A stretch of 64,000 bases of DNA from Nocardioides sp. R-C-SC26 (GCF_021246465.1 NZ_JAHRHK010000007.1:147536-211535); one strand, 5' to 3'. Counted from the stretch's first letter, positions 25,290 to 34,258 are shown. Notes: generated by a model not told the origin, from the letters alone. Numbers and translations: made by a program.

Positions 25290-25467
25290 GCGAAGCCGAC
25301 CGCCGTCGACGGCGGTTCGCCGCGGGGGCGAGGCAGCGGGAAATTCAGGTGACGCGACGCGCTCGGCGATCTACGGTCGAGGGCGTCACATCGTCCAACA
25401 GAGGGAGCACCGGTGGAGCTCTGAGGTCTCGCCATCACGACACCTCGAACCTGAACAGGGATCCGCC

Positions 25468-27099
25468 ATGCCCGCACACCCTCCACCGACCCATCCCGGC
25501 GACGCGTCGGCCACCTTCGTCGCCACGGGTCTCGTCCACCGATGGCCCGATGGCGCGCCGTCGTTCGACGGCCTCGACCTGGTCGTCCCGCCCGGGCGGA
25601 CTGCACTCGTCGGGAGCAACGGCAGCGGCAAGTCGACGTTGCTGCGACTTCTCGTCGGCGGCCTGACGCCCGCGGCCGGCGTCGTGCGACGCCCCGAGAG
25701 CCTCGGCTACCTGCCGCAGAGCCTGACCCGTGCCGCGGAGACCCCGGCCGCCGACGTCCTGGGCATCGGCGAGATCCTGCGTGCGCTGCGCCGCATCGAG
25801 AGCGGATCGATCGCCACCGCCGACTTCGACATCGTCGGCCAGGACTGGGACATCGCCGAGCGCTCCTCGGTCGCGCTCGCCCGCCTCGGTCTGCCGGCCT
25901 CGGTGCTGGAACGTCGACTCGGCGAGCTCTCCGGTGGTGAAGTCGTCCAGCTCGGTCTCGCCCGACTCGTACTGCTCCGCCCTCGCACCCTGGTGCTGGA
26001 CGAGCCGACGAACAACCTCGACGCCGATGCTCGCGCACGACTCGCCGAGATGGTCGACACCTGGCACGGGTCGGTCCTGCTCGTCAGTCACGACCAAGCG
26101 CTGCTCGGCGGGGTCGATCATGTCGGCGAGCTCCGCAGCGGCGCCGTCCGCTGGTACGGCGGCAACCTCGACGACTTCCGCGCACAGGTCGACGTCGAGC
26201 AGGGCGCCGCTCGGCAAGCGGTCACCGCCGCGCGTGGCGACCTCCGCCGTCAGCAGGCGGACCGGGTCGAGGCGGAGCGCATGATCGCCCAGCGCAAGCG
26301 CCAGGGCAGCGCGAACGCCGCGCGCTCGAACATGCCACGGGGAGCGCAGGACTTCTGGAAGAACCGCTCGGAGAAGCACGCCTCGCGCTACCGCGACCTG
26401 CACCGGCGCCGGCTCGACGAGGCGCGCGACCGGCTGGCCGAGGCGGAAGAGCGCGTGCACGCGGACGACGCGCCACGCATCGACCTCCCGGACACCGTGG
26501 TCCATCGCGGCAGCCAGGTGGTGCACACCCGTGGACTGGTGCTCCGCACGGGGCGTGCGATCGACCTTGAGGTGACCGGGCCCGAGCGGATCGCCGTGCT
26601 CGGCGCCAACGGCAGCGGGAAGACCACCCTGCTGCACACGCTGGCCGGGCTGCTCGAGCCGCGATCGGGCCAGGTCGGCACGTTCGTCCCGGTGGGCCTG
26701 CTCACCCAGCGGCTCGACGACCTGGACGACGCCCTCAGCGTGGTCGACACCGTGCGCTCGGTCGCCCCCGACGCGGCGGCGAACGACGTCCGCGCGACCC
26801 TCGCGCGGTTCGGTTTCCGAGGGGCGACCGCCGAGGCGCGGGTCGCCTCGCTCTCAGGCGGGGAGAGGCTCCGCGCAGCGTTGGCCCGCGTGCTGCTCGC
26901 CGAGCCGACCCCGCGCCTGCTGCTGCTCGACGAACCGACCAACAACCTGGACTTCGACGCCTACGACGCCCTGGTGTCAGCCATCGACGCCTACGCCGGC
27001 GCCCTCCTGGTCGTCAGCCACGACAGGGCGTTCATCGAGGAGGTCGGCATCGACCGCGTGATCGATCTCGACGACGAACCGTCATCGGCAGCGCCGTGA
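25468..27099 (+). CDS. ABC-F family ATPase
   Basis: 543 residues with two ABC domains and no membrane segment. Walker A motifs are GSNGSGKST (49-57) and GANGSGKTT (about 373-381). Signatures are LSGGEVVQLGLARL and LSGGERLRAALARV, each followed by a LxLDEPTNNLD Walker B. The interdomain linker (about 240-330) is basic and helical, as in ribosome-binding ABC-F factors. Such proteins act on the ribosomal E site; some give resistance to macrolide, lincosamide or pleuromutilin antibiotics, others are housekeeping translation factors. The sequence alone does not separate these. The 190-bp upstream gap has no clear leader peptide. It converges with efeB, leaving 10 bp. Confidence 0.9.
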   Translation: MPAHPPPTHPGDASATFVATGLVHRWPDGAPSFDGLDLVVPPGRTALVGSNGSGKSTLLRLLVGGLTPAAGVVRRPESLGYLPQSLTRAAETPAADVLGIGEILRALRRIESGSIATADFDIVGQDWDIAERSSVALARLGLPASVLERRLGELSGGEVVQLGLARLVLLRPRTLVLDEPTNNLDADARARLAEMVDTWHGSVLLVSHDQALLGGVDHVGELRSGAVRWYGGNLDDFRAQVDVEQGAARQAVTAARGDLRRQQADRVEAERMIAQRKRQGSANAARSNMPRGAQDFWKNRSEKHASRYRDLHRRRLDEARDRLAEAEERVHADDAPRIDLPDTVVHRGSQVVHTRGLVLRTGRAIDLEVTGPERIAVLGANGSGKTTLLHTLAGLLEPRSGQVGTFVPVGLLTQRLDDLDDALSVVDTVRSVAPDAAANDVRATLARFGFRGATAEARVASLSGGERLRAALARVLLAEPTPRLLLLDEPTNNLDFDAYDALVSAIDAYAGALLVVSHDRAFIEEVGIDRVIDLDDEPSSAAP

Positions 27100-27109
27100 C
27101 GAGGAGGGT

Positions 27110-28369
27110 TCAGGCGAAGAGCGCCTGGCCGAGGTACTCCCCCGAAGCCGCGCCGGGCGGCACCGCGAAGAGGGCCGAACCCGTCGTCTTGAGGTACTCC
27201 ATCAGGGCGTCGGACCTGGCCATCGCGCTCTGGATCGGGATGAAGTGGGTCGCCGGATCACGCACGTAGGCGATGAAGAACAGGCCGGCGTCGAGCCCGC
27301 CGAGCGCATCGGAGCCGTCGACGAAGTTGTACCCGCGCCGCAGCATCCGCGCCCCGTCGTGGAAGTCGGGGTGGACCACGCGCACGTGCGCGTCGACCGG
27401 GATCGAGGGGGCCGTTCCGGTCACGGCGTCGAAGTCCATGTCCGCGAACTCGCCACCACCGCTGAGCGGACCACCCTCGCCCTTGGTGCGGCCGACGAAC
27501 TGCTCCTGGTCCTGCAGCGGCTGACGGTCCCAGACCTCGATCGTCATGTTGATCCGGCGCGCACACAGATAGGAGCCGCCGACCAGCCACGGCGCCGCAG
27601 CGTCGTCGTCCGCCCCCACCCAGACATGCTCGTCCAGCGCTGCGCGCTCCTCGGCCTTGAGATTGGCGGTGCCGTCCTTGAACCCGAACAGGTTGCGCGG
27701 CGTGTCCTGGCTCGTCGAGGTGGACGACGTACGCCCGAAGCCCAGTTGGGACCACCGCACGGAGGCCCGGCCGAACGCGATCCGCGCGAGGTTGCGCACC
27801 GCGTGCACCGCGACCTGCGGGTCGTCGGCGCAGGCCTGCACGCACAGGTCGCCGTCGGAGCGAGTCGGGTCGAGGTCGTCCGCCGGAAAGTGCGGCAACC
27901 GCGCCAACGCGGCCGGACGCCGCTCGGCGAGCCCGAAGCGGTCGTCGAAGAGAGAGGGGCCGAAGCCGATGGTGATCGTCAATCCGGACGGCGGCAGCCC
28001 GATCGCCTCGCCGGTGTCGTCCGGCGGCAGCAACGGATCGCCCTCGACCGGGCCGATCGGTCCCGCGCCGTCCCCTCGCGTCATGCGTTCGGCGGCCGCC
28101 GTCCAGTCATCCAGCAGCGAGATCAGCTCGGCACGGTCGGTGGTGGTGACGTCGAACGCCGCGAAGTGCAGCCGATCCTGGGCAGGCGTGACGATGCCGG
28201 CCTGGTGGGCACCGCGGAAGGCGTAGGACGTCGCGCGGGCGACGTCGTCGGCATCGGGACTCAGGCGATCACCGATCAGGGCGCCGCCGACGCCCGCGAT
28301 CGCGCCGATACCGAGACCGCCGCCGAGCAGCTTGCGACGCGAGACGCCCCGGCCTCCCGACTCCACCAT
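27110..28369 (-). CDS. efeB: Deferrochelatase/Dyp-type haem peroxidase, Tat-exported
   Basis: 419 residues, ATG 28369, 5 nt after the efeO stop. The N-terminus has a twin-arginine signal SRRKLLGGG (residues 10-18) and a hydrophobic stretch. The Dyp peroxidase fold is shown by the GFKDGT motif near residue 230 (catalytic Asp of GxxDG) and the haem-ligand region HVRVVHPDFHDGARMLRRGY. It functions in the periplasm-equivalent space with EfeU and EfeO. In E. coli EfeUOB takes up ferrous iron, and EfeB has been proposed to extract iron from haem. Order U-O-B is preserved with tight spacing. Confidence 0.95.
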   Translation of the reverse strand: MVESGGRGVSRRKLLGGGLGIGAIAGVGGALIGDRLSPDADDVARATSYAFRGAHQAGIVTPAQDRLHFAAFDVTTTDRAELISLLDDWTAAAERMTRGDGAGPIGPVEGDPLLPPDDTGEAIGLPPSGLTITIGFGPSLFDDRFGLAERRPAALARLPHFPADDLDPTRSDGDLCVQACADDPQVAVHAVRNLARIAFGRASVRWSQLGFGRTSSTSTSQDTPRNLFGFKDGTANLKAEERAALDEHVWVGADDDAAAPWLVGGSYLCARRINMTIEVWDRQPLQDQEQFVGRTKGEGGPLSGGGEFADMDFDAVTGTAPSIPVDAHVRVVHPDFHDGARMLRRGYNFVDGSDALGGLDAGLFFIAYVRDPATHFIPIQSAMARSDALMEYLKTTGSALFAVPPGAASGEYLGQALFA

Positions 28370-28374
28370 CGCCG

Positions 28375-29544
28375 TCAGACCACCGCGGCAGTCAGCCGTG
28401 ACAGCGGCTCGGAGAGCGCGTTGACGGCGTCGGAGAGCTGCTTGATCTGATCGGGCGGGACGTCGGTGTAGAGCGCGAAGCCGTCCCCCACCCGCTGGGC
28501 GTCCAGCAACTCCTGCAGAGCGTCGAAGCGCTTGGTCAGCTCGGCCGCGAGCTCGGGATCGTTGGTCTCGACGATCGGCTCGACCCCCTCGAACGCGACG
28601 CGGGCGCCGTCGACGTTGGCCTGGAAGTCCCACAGATCGGTGTGCGACCAGAACTCCTCCTCACCGGTGACCTTGCCGGTGGCGACCTCCTCGAGCAGCC
28701 CGCGGGAGCCGTTGGCGACCTGGTCGATGGTGTAGGTGAGCTTCTGGACGCGGCCGTCGAGGGTGCGGGTGTTGGCGAGCAGGTCGTCGGCGTACGTGAC
28801 GCGCTGTGCCGCGGTGAGCGGACGGTAGTCGGCACCTGCCTCGGCCGGCCAGAGGTCCTTCTCGATGCGGTGCCAGCCGGTCCACTCCTGGCCGGGCTCG
28901 AGGTCGGCCTCGCGCAGGTCCATCTTCGGGTCGAGGTCGCCGAAGGACTCCGCCACCGTCTCGATCCGCTCCCAATGGGTGCGGGCGACGGGGTAGAGCG
29001 CACGAGCGCCGTCGTCGTCGCCGGCCTTGTAGAGGTCGACGAACCGGCTGGTCTTGGCGAGCAGTTGCGCCGACTGGTCCTTGACGTAGGAGGCGTAATT
29101 CGTCAGCGCCTGGTCGACCAGCTCTTGGTCGGAGGCAGCCAGCGCGGGCTGCTCGCCGGACGGCGTGACGGTGAACGCCGAGCGGATGCCGTCGCCCTTC
29201 ATGCCGGGCTTGCAGGCGGTGAAGTAGTCGCCGTCGGGGGCGTTGACGGTCAACTTGTTGGAGGCGCCGGGGCCGATGTTCTCCACCTCGCCGAGGATGC
29301 GCAGGCCGTCGTCGCCGAGGACGTAGAACTCGGTGACGACGCTGCCGGAGTTGGTCACCGTGAACGTCAGCGTGCCTGCGGGGGCGGTGTCGCCGGAGAC
29401 GTCGCACGCGTCGTCGGACGCGTTGACGGTGAAGGCCCGCGTGGCGTCGTCGGAGGGTGCGGTGCTCTCCGTACCGCACGCGGCGAGCACCGGGGCGAGG
29501 ACCGCCAGGGCGGAGACGGCTGCGAGGGCGGAGCTGCGCTTCAC
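28375..29544 (-). CDS. efeO: Iron uptake lipoprotein EfeO with cupredoxin and M75 domains
   Basis: 389 residues. The GTG start at 29544 overlaps the efeU stop (GTGA). Signal peptide with lipobox LAAC (Cys23). A cupredoxin-like domain covers about residues 35-130 (TLTFTVTNSGSVVTEFYVLG, and a Cys-Lys-Pro-Gly-Met end where copper could bind). The imelysin-like M75 domain follows, with the GxHxxE motif in GWHRIEKDLW near 240 and THWERIE near 200. EfeO is thought to bind ferrous iron and hand it to EfeU after oxidation. Translation is coupled to efeU. Confidence 0.95.
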   Translation of the reverse strand: MKRSSALAAVSALAVLAPVLAACGTESTAPSDDATRAFTVNASDDACDVSGDTAPAGTLTFTVTNSGSVVTEFYVLGDDGLRILGEVENIGPGASNKLTVNAPDGDYFTACKPGMKGDGIRSAFTVTPSGEQPALAASDQELVDQALTNYASYVKDQSAQLLAKTSRFVDLYKAGDDDGARALYPVARTHWERIETVAESFGDLDPKMDLREADLEPGQEWTGWHRIEKDLWPAEAGADYRPLTAAQRVTYADDLLANTRTLDGRVQKLTYTIDQVANGSRGLLEEVATGKVTGEEEFWSHTDLWDFQANVDGARVAFEGVEPIVETNDPELAAELTKRFDALQELLDAQRVGDGFALYTDVPPDQIKQLSDAVNALSEPLSRLTAAVV

Positions 29545-30416
29545 GAGGTGACCTCCTGGGTCGTGGATGACGGGGCGGGGCGCGGCGCGCGACGGCGCCG
29601 GGCCGCCAGCAGGAAGAGCGTCATGACCGGGACGACGTAGGCCCACCAGACGAGCACCTCCAGCACACTGGGGCGCGCGGTGAGGTTGAGCATCCCGGCG
29701 AGGATCGCGCCGTACCAGGAGCTCGGGTCGTACCAGCCGGAGATGTCCCAGGCGTGGCTGTTCAGGCCCGGCAGGACGCCGATCTCCTGGAGGTCGTGGA
29801 CGCCGTAGGAGAGAACCCCGGCGGCGACGAACACCAGGAACGCGCCGGTCCAGGTGAAGAACACCGTGAGGTTGATGCTGATCGCACCGCGGTAGAGCAG
29901 GAACCCGATCACCACGGCGGTGGCGATACCGAGCAGGGCGCCGATGAGCGGCGTGCTGGTGAGCTCCGTGCCCGGCGCCTGGTCGCGTCCGGTCGCGGTC
30001 TGGGTGTTCGCCCACAGGATCGCCGCCGTCTCCATGCCCTCGCGTCCCACGGCGAGGAACGAGACCAGGGCGAGCGCGAACGGGCGGTCGGCTGCGGCGT
30101 CGAGCCGCCCGCGCAGCTCGCCGGCGATGCTGCGCGCCGCGCCCGCCATCCAGAACACCATGAACGTCACGAATGCCGCGGCGACCAGCGAGAGGACGCC
30201 GCCGAGGAGCTCGGTGGAGCGGAAGTCCAGCTTGCGCGACTGCGCCCCGAGCAGGAGCGTCGCCCCCACCGGGAGCAGCACCGCGACCGCGACGCCCGTC
30301 CAGATCCACCTCAACTGGTGACGTCGATCCGACTTCACCAGGTAGGCCACCAGGATGCTGACGACCAGGGCGGCCTCCAGGCCCTCCCGCAGGCCGATCA
30401 GAAAGTTGCTGAGCAC
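29541..30416 (-). CDS. efeU: Ferrous iron permease of the FTR1/EfeU family
   Basis: 291 residues with seven predicted membrane helices. Both REGxE iron-binding motifs are present: REGLE (residues 10-14) and REGME (125-129). GTG 30416 is preceded by TACGCT at 8 nt and no Shine-Dalgarno, so the mRNA is probably leaderless. An IdeR-like box lies just upstream of that hexamer, which suggests iron repression of the whole efeUOB operon. FTR1 proteins move iron coupled to oxidation; EfeB and EfeO supply the extracytoplasmic steps. Confidence 0.95.
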   Translation of the reverse strand: MLSNFLIGLREGLEAALVVSILVAYLVKSDRRHQLRWIWTGVAVAVLLPVGATLLLGAQSRKLDFRSTELLGGVLSLVAAAFVTFMVFWMAGAARSIAGELRGRLDAAADRPFALALVSFLAVGREGMETAAILWANTQTATGRDQAPGTELTSTPLIGALLGIATAVVIGFLLYRGAISINLTVFFTWTGAFLVFVAAGVLSYGVHDLQEIGVLPGLNSHAWDISGWYDPSSWYGAILAGMLNLTARPSVLEVLVWWAYVVPVMTLFLLAARRRRAPRPAPSSTTQEVTS

Positions 30417-30424
30417 AAGCGTCG

Positions 30425-30460
30425 AGCGTACGCCTGTCTACTTAGGGTCGCCTAATCTCG
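30425..30460 (-). promoter_or_regulatory. efeU promoter with IdeR-like box
   Basis: Minus-strand TACGCT (30425-30430) lies 8 nt before the efeU GTG. Immediately upstream, TTAGGGTCGCCTAA (30442-30455) is a dyad. Extended to 30460 on the plus strand it matches 13 of 19 positions of the IdeR consensus by my count. A bound regulator would cover the -35 region. Confidence 0.6.
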
Positions 30461-30521
30461 ACGGGGTGGTCTGGGCCGGTGGGAGAAGCACCGGCTACCC
30501 CGTGATTCTCCTCAACGATGC

Positions 30522-30574
30522 GGCGAAACTCCCGGAACACGGGTCGAAAACCGCCGACAGACGGGAGTTTCGCC
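30522..30574 (-). terminator. Long-loop inverted repeat downstream of the DsbA-like gene
   Basis: Perfect 13-bp arms GGCGAAACTCCCG (30522-30534) and CGGGAGTTTCGCC (30562-30574) with a 27-nt loop. It lies 60 bp past the stop of the DsbA-family gene. It may end that transcript; there is no U-tract and the loop is long. Confidence 0.4.
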
Positions 30575-30633
30575 CGACCAGATGCGCGCCGCCCGGGATC
30601 AGTGCCCGGACGGCCCGGTAACGCGGAACCGGT

Positions 30634-31332
30634 TCACGTGGCGCAGACGCCGTCCTCGCATCCGGGAGCGTCGCCGCCCACCGTCGTCAGCGGGGACGTC
30701 GGGCGCTCGGCCCATGCCTGGGCGAGCGCCTGGGAGAACACCTCGGTCGGCTGCGCGCCGCTGATGCCGAGGCGTCGGTCGATCACGAAGAACGGCACGC
30801 CCGTGGCGCCGTAGGCAGCGGCCTGAGCGATGTCGTCGCGGACGGCGTCGGCGTACGCGTCACCGGCCAGCACCTCGCGCGCACGCTCGGCGTCGATCCC
30901 GACGCCGGCGGCGAGCTCCACGAGCACCCCGTGGTCTTCGACGTCGAGCCCGCGCACGAAGTACGCATCGAGCAGCGCCTCCTTCAGCGCGTCGCGCCGA
31001 TCGCCGGCGGCATGCAGCAGGCGGTGCGCGTCGATCGTGTTCGCGACGCGACCCTCCGCCAGCCCGGAGTAGTCGAGGCCGACCTCGGCGGCGACCTGCT
31101 GCACCTGCCCCATCATCGCGCGCACGCCGTCCTCGCTCTGGCCGTACTTGCGGGCCAGCGCGTCGACCACCCGCTCACCGGAGCCGCGCGGCGTCGTCGG
31201 GTCGAGCTGGTAGGAGCGCCACACGATCTCGACGGCGTCGCGGTGGTCGAAGTCGGCCAGCGCCGCCTCCAGCCTCCGCTTACCGATGTAGCACCACGGA
31301 CAGACGACGTCGGACCAGATCTCGATCAACAC
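30634..31332 (-). CDS. DsbA-family (FrnE-like) thiol oxidoreductase
   Basis: 232 residues from GTG 31332 (VLIEIWSDVVCPWCYIGKRR). A thioredoxin fold carries the CPWC active site at residues 11-14, a helical insertion, and the cis-Pro strand GATGVPFFVIDRRLGISGAQ near 178-197. No signal peptide is present, so it acts in the cytosol, as is typical of FrnE-like proteins. A second Cys pair sits in the C-terminal tail GCEDGVCAT, resembling the extra redox pair of Deinococcus FrnE. It diverges from the YbaK-like gene across a palindromic spacer. Confidence 0.9.
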   Translation of the reverse strand: MLIEIWSDVVCPWCYIGKRRLEAALADFDHRDAVEIVWRSYQLDPTTPRGSGERVVDALARKYGQSEDGVRAMMGQVQQVAAEVGLDYSGLAEGRVANTIDAHRLLHAAGDRRDALKEALLDAYFVRGLDVEDHGVLVELAAGVGIDAERAREVLAGDAYADAVRDDIAQAAAYGATGVPFFVIDRRLGISGAQPTEVFSQALAQAWAERPTSPLTTVGGDAPGCEDGVCAT

Positions 31333-31344
31333 ATCGGGCCAACG

Positions 31345-31360
31345 CCCCGGCCGGCCGGGG
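31345..31360. promoter_or_regulatory. 16-bp palindrome between divergent genes
   Basis: Perfect palindrome CCCCGGCCGGCCGGGG in the 56-bp gap between the DsbA-like and YbaK-like starts. It may be an operator shared by both; high GC makes chance palindromes less surprising. Confidence 0.3.
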
Positions 31361-31388
31361 TGTTCCCGCGTCCGCCTACGCTCACCGC

Positions 31389-31919
31389 ATGCCCTGGGGA
31401 CTCGACGCCGTGCCCGCCCTCGACCGTCCGGATCTGCTCGCCGAATCGGTGGCGAAGGCCCTCCAGGCATGGCCCGACGCCTCCTCCGCACAGGTTGTCG
31501 AGATCGACCCCGAGGTGGCCGACACCGCAGCGATGAGCCAGACCTACGGCGTGCCGCTGGAGTCCGGCTTCAACTGCGTGGTGATCTCCGGACGCCGCGA
31601 CGGCGAGGAGCGGGTCGCCGCGTGCGTCGTCCGCTCCGACACCCGGGCCGACGTCAACGGCGTCGCGAAACGCCTCCTCGACGTCCGCAAGGCCTCGTTC
31701 CTGTCCCGCGAACGCGCCGTGAGCGAGTCGGGCATGGAGTACGGCGGCATCACGCCGATCGGCCTGCCTGCCGCCTGGAGAGTCCTGGTCGACTCCCGCA
31801 TCCTCGACGCCGGACCCGTCGTGCTCGGATCGGGCGTCCGCCGCTCGAAGCTGCTCCTTCCCGGCCCCGCCCTCGCCGCAGCTCCGCGGGTCGAGGTGAT
31901 CGAGGGCCTCGGCGGCTGA
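31389..31919 (+). CDS. YbaK/EbsC-type aminoacyl-tRNA deacylase-like protein
   Basis: 176 residues. The sequence follows the YbaK/ProX editing-domain fold: GVPLESGFNCVVISGRRDG near 55-73, VNGVAKRLLDVRKASFLSRE near 89-108, the family hallmark YGGITPIGLP near 118-127 and the C-terminal GSGVRRSKLLLPGPAL. Members hydrolyse mischarged tRNAs (Cys-tRNAPro and others) in trans. The conserved lysine sits in DVRKASF. ATG 31389 is preceded by TACGCT at 6 nt and no Shine-Dalgarno, another leaderless-type start. Substrate specificity is not predictable. Confidence 0.85.
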   Translation: MPWGLDAVPALDRPDLLAESVAKALQAWPDASSAQVVEIDPEVADTAAMSQTYGVPLESGFNCVVISGRRDGEERVAACVVRSDTRADVNGVAKRLLDVRKASFLSRERAVSESGMEYGGITPIGLPAAWRVLVDSRILDAGPVVLGSGVRRSKLLLPGPALAAAPRVEVIEGLGG

Positions 31920-32034
31920 GTAGGCCCGTTCGAGCGGATGCGCGAGCCGTAGTTCGGTCTGCGCGACGTCGTCCGCACGGCGAGCGGGCGCTCGTCGGGG
32001 CGGTTCCTCGCGCCCCCACCCCCGGCTCGTGTAC

Positions 32035-32071
32035 GGGTCGACCCAGGGTCGTATCGGGGTCGCTCCCCGAT
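32035..32071 (+). promoter_or_regulatory. Three phased GGGTCG repeats plus dyad upstream of the ABC exporter
   Basis: GGGTCG occurs at 32035, 32046 and 32057, exactly 11 bp apart, so the copies lie on one face of the helix. The dyad ATCGGGG-TCGCT-CCCCGAT (32053-32071) overlaps the third. They end 35 bp before the ATPase ATG. This is the layout expected of a tandem-binding activator or repressor, but no regulator gene is adjacent. Confidence 0.4.
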
Positions 32072-32105
32072 GCCGCGCAGCCGTCCCGACCCCCAGGCTC
32101 GGTCC

Positions 32106-33032
32106 ATGATCGAAGTCCAGAATCTCACTCGCACCTATGGCGGCTACCGAGCCGTCGACGACGTCTCTTTCACGGCGCGCTCCGGTCGCGTCACCGGCTT
32201 CCTCGGCCCGAACGGGGCCGGCAAGTCGACCACCATGCGTGTGCTCGTCGGACTCACGCCCGCGACGTCGGGTACCGCGACCATCGATGGTCGACGCTTC
32301 GCCGAACTGCCGAACCCCGCGCGCGAGGTCGGCGTCCTGCTGGACGCCTCGGCGCAGCACGCCGGACGCACGGGCCGGGAGATCCTCACCATCGCGGCCG
32401 ACACCATCGGGCTCCCCCGGATCCGGGTGAGCGAGATGCTCGATCTGGTCTCCCTGACCAGCGAGGAGGCGGACCGCCGCGTACGCCACTACTCCCTCGG
32501 CATGCGGCAGAGGCTCGGCCTCGCGGTGTCGTTGATCGGGGATCCGCGCGTCCTCATCCTCGACGAGCCGGCGAACGGGCTCGACCCCGCCGGCATCCGG
32601 TGGATGCGAGACCTGCTGCGCGGGTACGCCGATCGCGGCGGCACGGTGCTGCTGTCCTCGCACCTGCTTCACGAGATCGAGGTCGTCGCCGACGACCTGG
32701 TCGTCATCGGGCGCGGCAGGATCGTGGCCCAGGGCACGAAGGCCGACCTGCTCGCCGGCGCCGGCTCCTCGGTGCAGACGGCGCGCCCCGAGGATGCCGC
32801 CGGTCTCGTGCGAGCACTCGGCGATGCGGGCCTGACGGCGACGCGAGCCGACGCGCGCCTCCGGGTGGACGGCGAGGCACGCCAGATCGGTCTCATCGCC
32901 CACGAGGCAGGCATCCCGCTGGCGGAACTGCGCCCCGCCGACGGCGCGGGCCTGGAGGAGATGTTCCTCGAGCTGACCGCCGACACCCAGCGCGAGAGCG
33001 CACCCACCGCGCAGGCAGGAGAAGCAGCATGA
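32106..33032 (+). CDS. ABC exporter ATP-binding subunit
   Basis: 308 residues from ATG 32106 (MIEVQNLTRTYGGYRAV). Walker A GPNGAGKS (34-41), signature SLGMRQ (130-135) and Walker B ILDEPANGLD (151-160), with the H-loop in LLSSHLLHEIE. It belongs to the DrrA/BcrA-like exporter group, as shown by the long C-terminal regulatory tail of about 90 residues. It is translationally coupled to the permease (ATGA at 33029-33032). Such two-gene systems export antibiotics, peptides or lipids; the substrate is unknown. Confidence 0.92.
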   Translation: MIEVQNLTRTYGGYRAVDDVSFTARSGRVTGFLGPNGAGKSTTMRVLVGLTPATSGTATIDGRRFAELPNPAREVGVLLDASAQHAGRTGREILTIAADTIGLPRIRVSEMLDLVSLTSEEADRRVRHYSLGMRQRLGLAVSLIGDPRVLILDEPANGLDPAGIRWMRDLLRGYADRGGTVLLSSHLLHEIEVVADDLVVIGRGRIVAQGTKADLLAGAGSSVQTARPEDAAGLVRALGDAGLTATRADARLRVDGEARQIGLIAHEAGIPLAELRPADGAGLEEMFLELTADTQRESAPTAQAGEAA

Positions 33033-33877
33033 CCACCACGACCCTGACGTCCGACTCGTCCTCCGCCCCGACATCGACCTCCGGGACCGCACCGACCTCG
33101 ACCATCCCGCGAGAGCGGACGGAGTACGCACGTCCGTCGTTCGTGCGGCTGGTCCGCGTCGAGTGGCGCAAGACGTTCGACACCCGGGCTGGGTGGTGGC
33201 TGTGCGCCAGCGTGCTGGGCCTCTCGGTGATCGCGAGCATCGCGATCATCGCTTTCGTGGCGCCGGAGGAGCAGAACTACTCCATGTTCGCGACCGCGAT
33301 CGGCTTCCCGATGGCTGTCATCCTCCCCATGCTCGCGATCCTCTCGATCACCAGCGAGTGGAGCCAGCGCAGCGGCCTCGGCACCTTCACGATGGTGCCG
33401 AGCAGGGCGCGGGTCATCGGCGCCAAGGCTGCGGTCACCCTCGTCGTCGGCGTCGCCTCGATGACCGTGGCGATGGCCGTGGGCGTCGCCGGAACCCTGG
33501 TCGGATCCTTGATCTCCGGCGTCTCCCCCGTCTGGGACTCCAGCCCGGGTCAGCTGGCCGCCATCGTGATCGCCAACGTGCTGGGCATGGCGATGGGCTT
33601 CATGCTCGGCGTGGTGCTGCGCAACTCCGCTGCCGCGATCGTGGGCTACTTCGTCTACGGCTTCGTGCTCACCGCGGTCTCGGCGACCTTGGCGGCCTAT
33701 CAGGACTGGTGGCGCGATCTCCAGCCGTGGCTGGACTTCAACTTCGCCCAGGGGGTGCTCTTCGAGAGCTGGCCGACCGGCGAGCAGTGGGCCCAGCTCG
33801 GGTTGGCCTCGGTTCCGTGGCTCGTGATCCCGACCCTGGTCGGACTCTGGACCCTCAGCCGCGCCGAGGTGAAGTAG
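33029..33877 (+). CDS. ABC exporter permease (ABC-2 type)
   Basis: 282 residues. A Ser/Thr-rich cytosolic N-terminus of about 45 residues precedes six predicted membrane helices, including WWLCASVLGLSVIASIAIIA, the helix after SEWSQRSGLGTF, AAVTLVVGVASMTVAMAVGV and IVIANVLGMAMGFMLGVVLR. The SEWxxxxGLGTF motif between helices 2 and 3 is typical of bacitracin/daunorubicin-type ABC-2 permeases. Start ATG 33029 overlaps the ATPase stop. It forms the exporter with the preceding gene and is followed by a very stable bidirectional terminator. Confidence 0.88.
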   Translation: MTTTTLTSDSSSAPTSTSGTAPTSTIPRERTEYARPSFVRLVRVEWRKTFDTRAGWWLCASVLGLSVIASIAIIAFVAPEEQNYSMFATAIGFPMAVILPMLAILSITSEWSQRSGLGTFTMVPSRARVIGAKAAVTLVVGVASMTVAMAVGVAGTLVGSLISGVSPVWDSSPGQLAAIVIANVLGMAMGFMLGVVLRNSAAAIVGYFVYGFVLTAVSATLAAYQDWWRDLQPWLDFNFAQGVLFESWPTGEQWAQLGLASVPWLVIPTLVGLWTLSRAEVK

Positions 33878-33902
33878 GCGATCCGCGGCGCTGCGAACAG
33901 AC

Positions 33903-33946
33903 GACGAGGGCCCGCCCCGGTGAGCAGACCGGGGCGGGCCCTCGTC
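33903..33946. terminator. Strong bidirectional terminator hairpin
   Basis: Perfect 18-bp stem: GACGAGGGCCCGCCCCGG (33903-33920), 8-nt loop, and its exact complement (33929-33946). It lies between the convergent ABC permease (ends 33877) and XRE regulator (ends 33986). Confidence 0.85.
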
Positions 33947-33985
33947 CGTCTCGCCGGTCCCGTCAGGTGTCGTGGGCAGCCGTCC

Positions 33986-34258
33986 CTAGGCCTCGACGAC
34001 GGGATACGGCGGCGGCAGGAGATCCACCAGCGGGATCTCGAGCACCTGGCTGAGCGCGACGATCGTCGTGAGTCGCGGATTCATCGGCGTACCCGGGCGC
34101 GACTCACCCTTCTCGAACTTCTGATAAGTGAAGCCCGCCAGCCCGCACAGGTGGGCGACCCGTTCCTGGCTCAGACCCTTGGCGAGCCGAGCGCGCTGCA
34201 GCCGTACCCCGAGATCGACGGCGTACTGCTCCCAGGTCGGGGCCTTCTTGGACGACAC
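33986..34258 (-). CDS. XRE-family helix-turn-helix regulator
   Basis: 90 residues, GTG 34258. The HTH covers about residues 16-75: VRLQRARLAKGLSQERVAHL, then FTYQKFEKGESRPGTP and LTTIVALSQVLEIPLVDLL. It is a minimal Cro/CI-type DNA-binding protein without an effector domain. It diverges from the DUF6907-type gene and may autoregulate through the dyad at 34294-34307. Small XRE proteins beside VapBC and DUF6907 genes are typical of accessory blocks. Confidence 0.85.
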   Translation of the reverse strand: MSSKKAPTWEQYAVDLGVRLQRARLAKGLSQERVAHLCGLAGFTYQKFEKGESRPGTPMNPRLTTIVALSQVLEIPLVDLLPPPYPVVEA

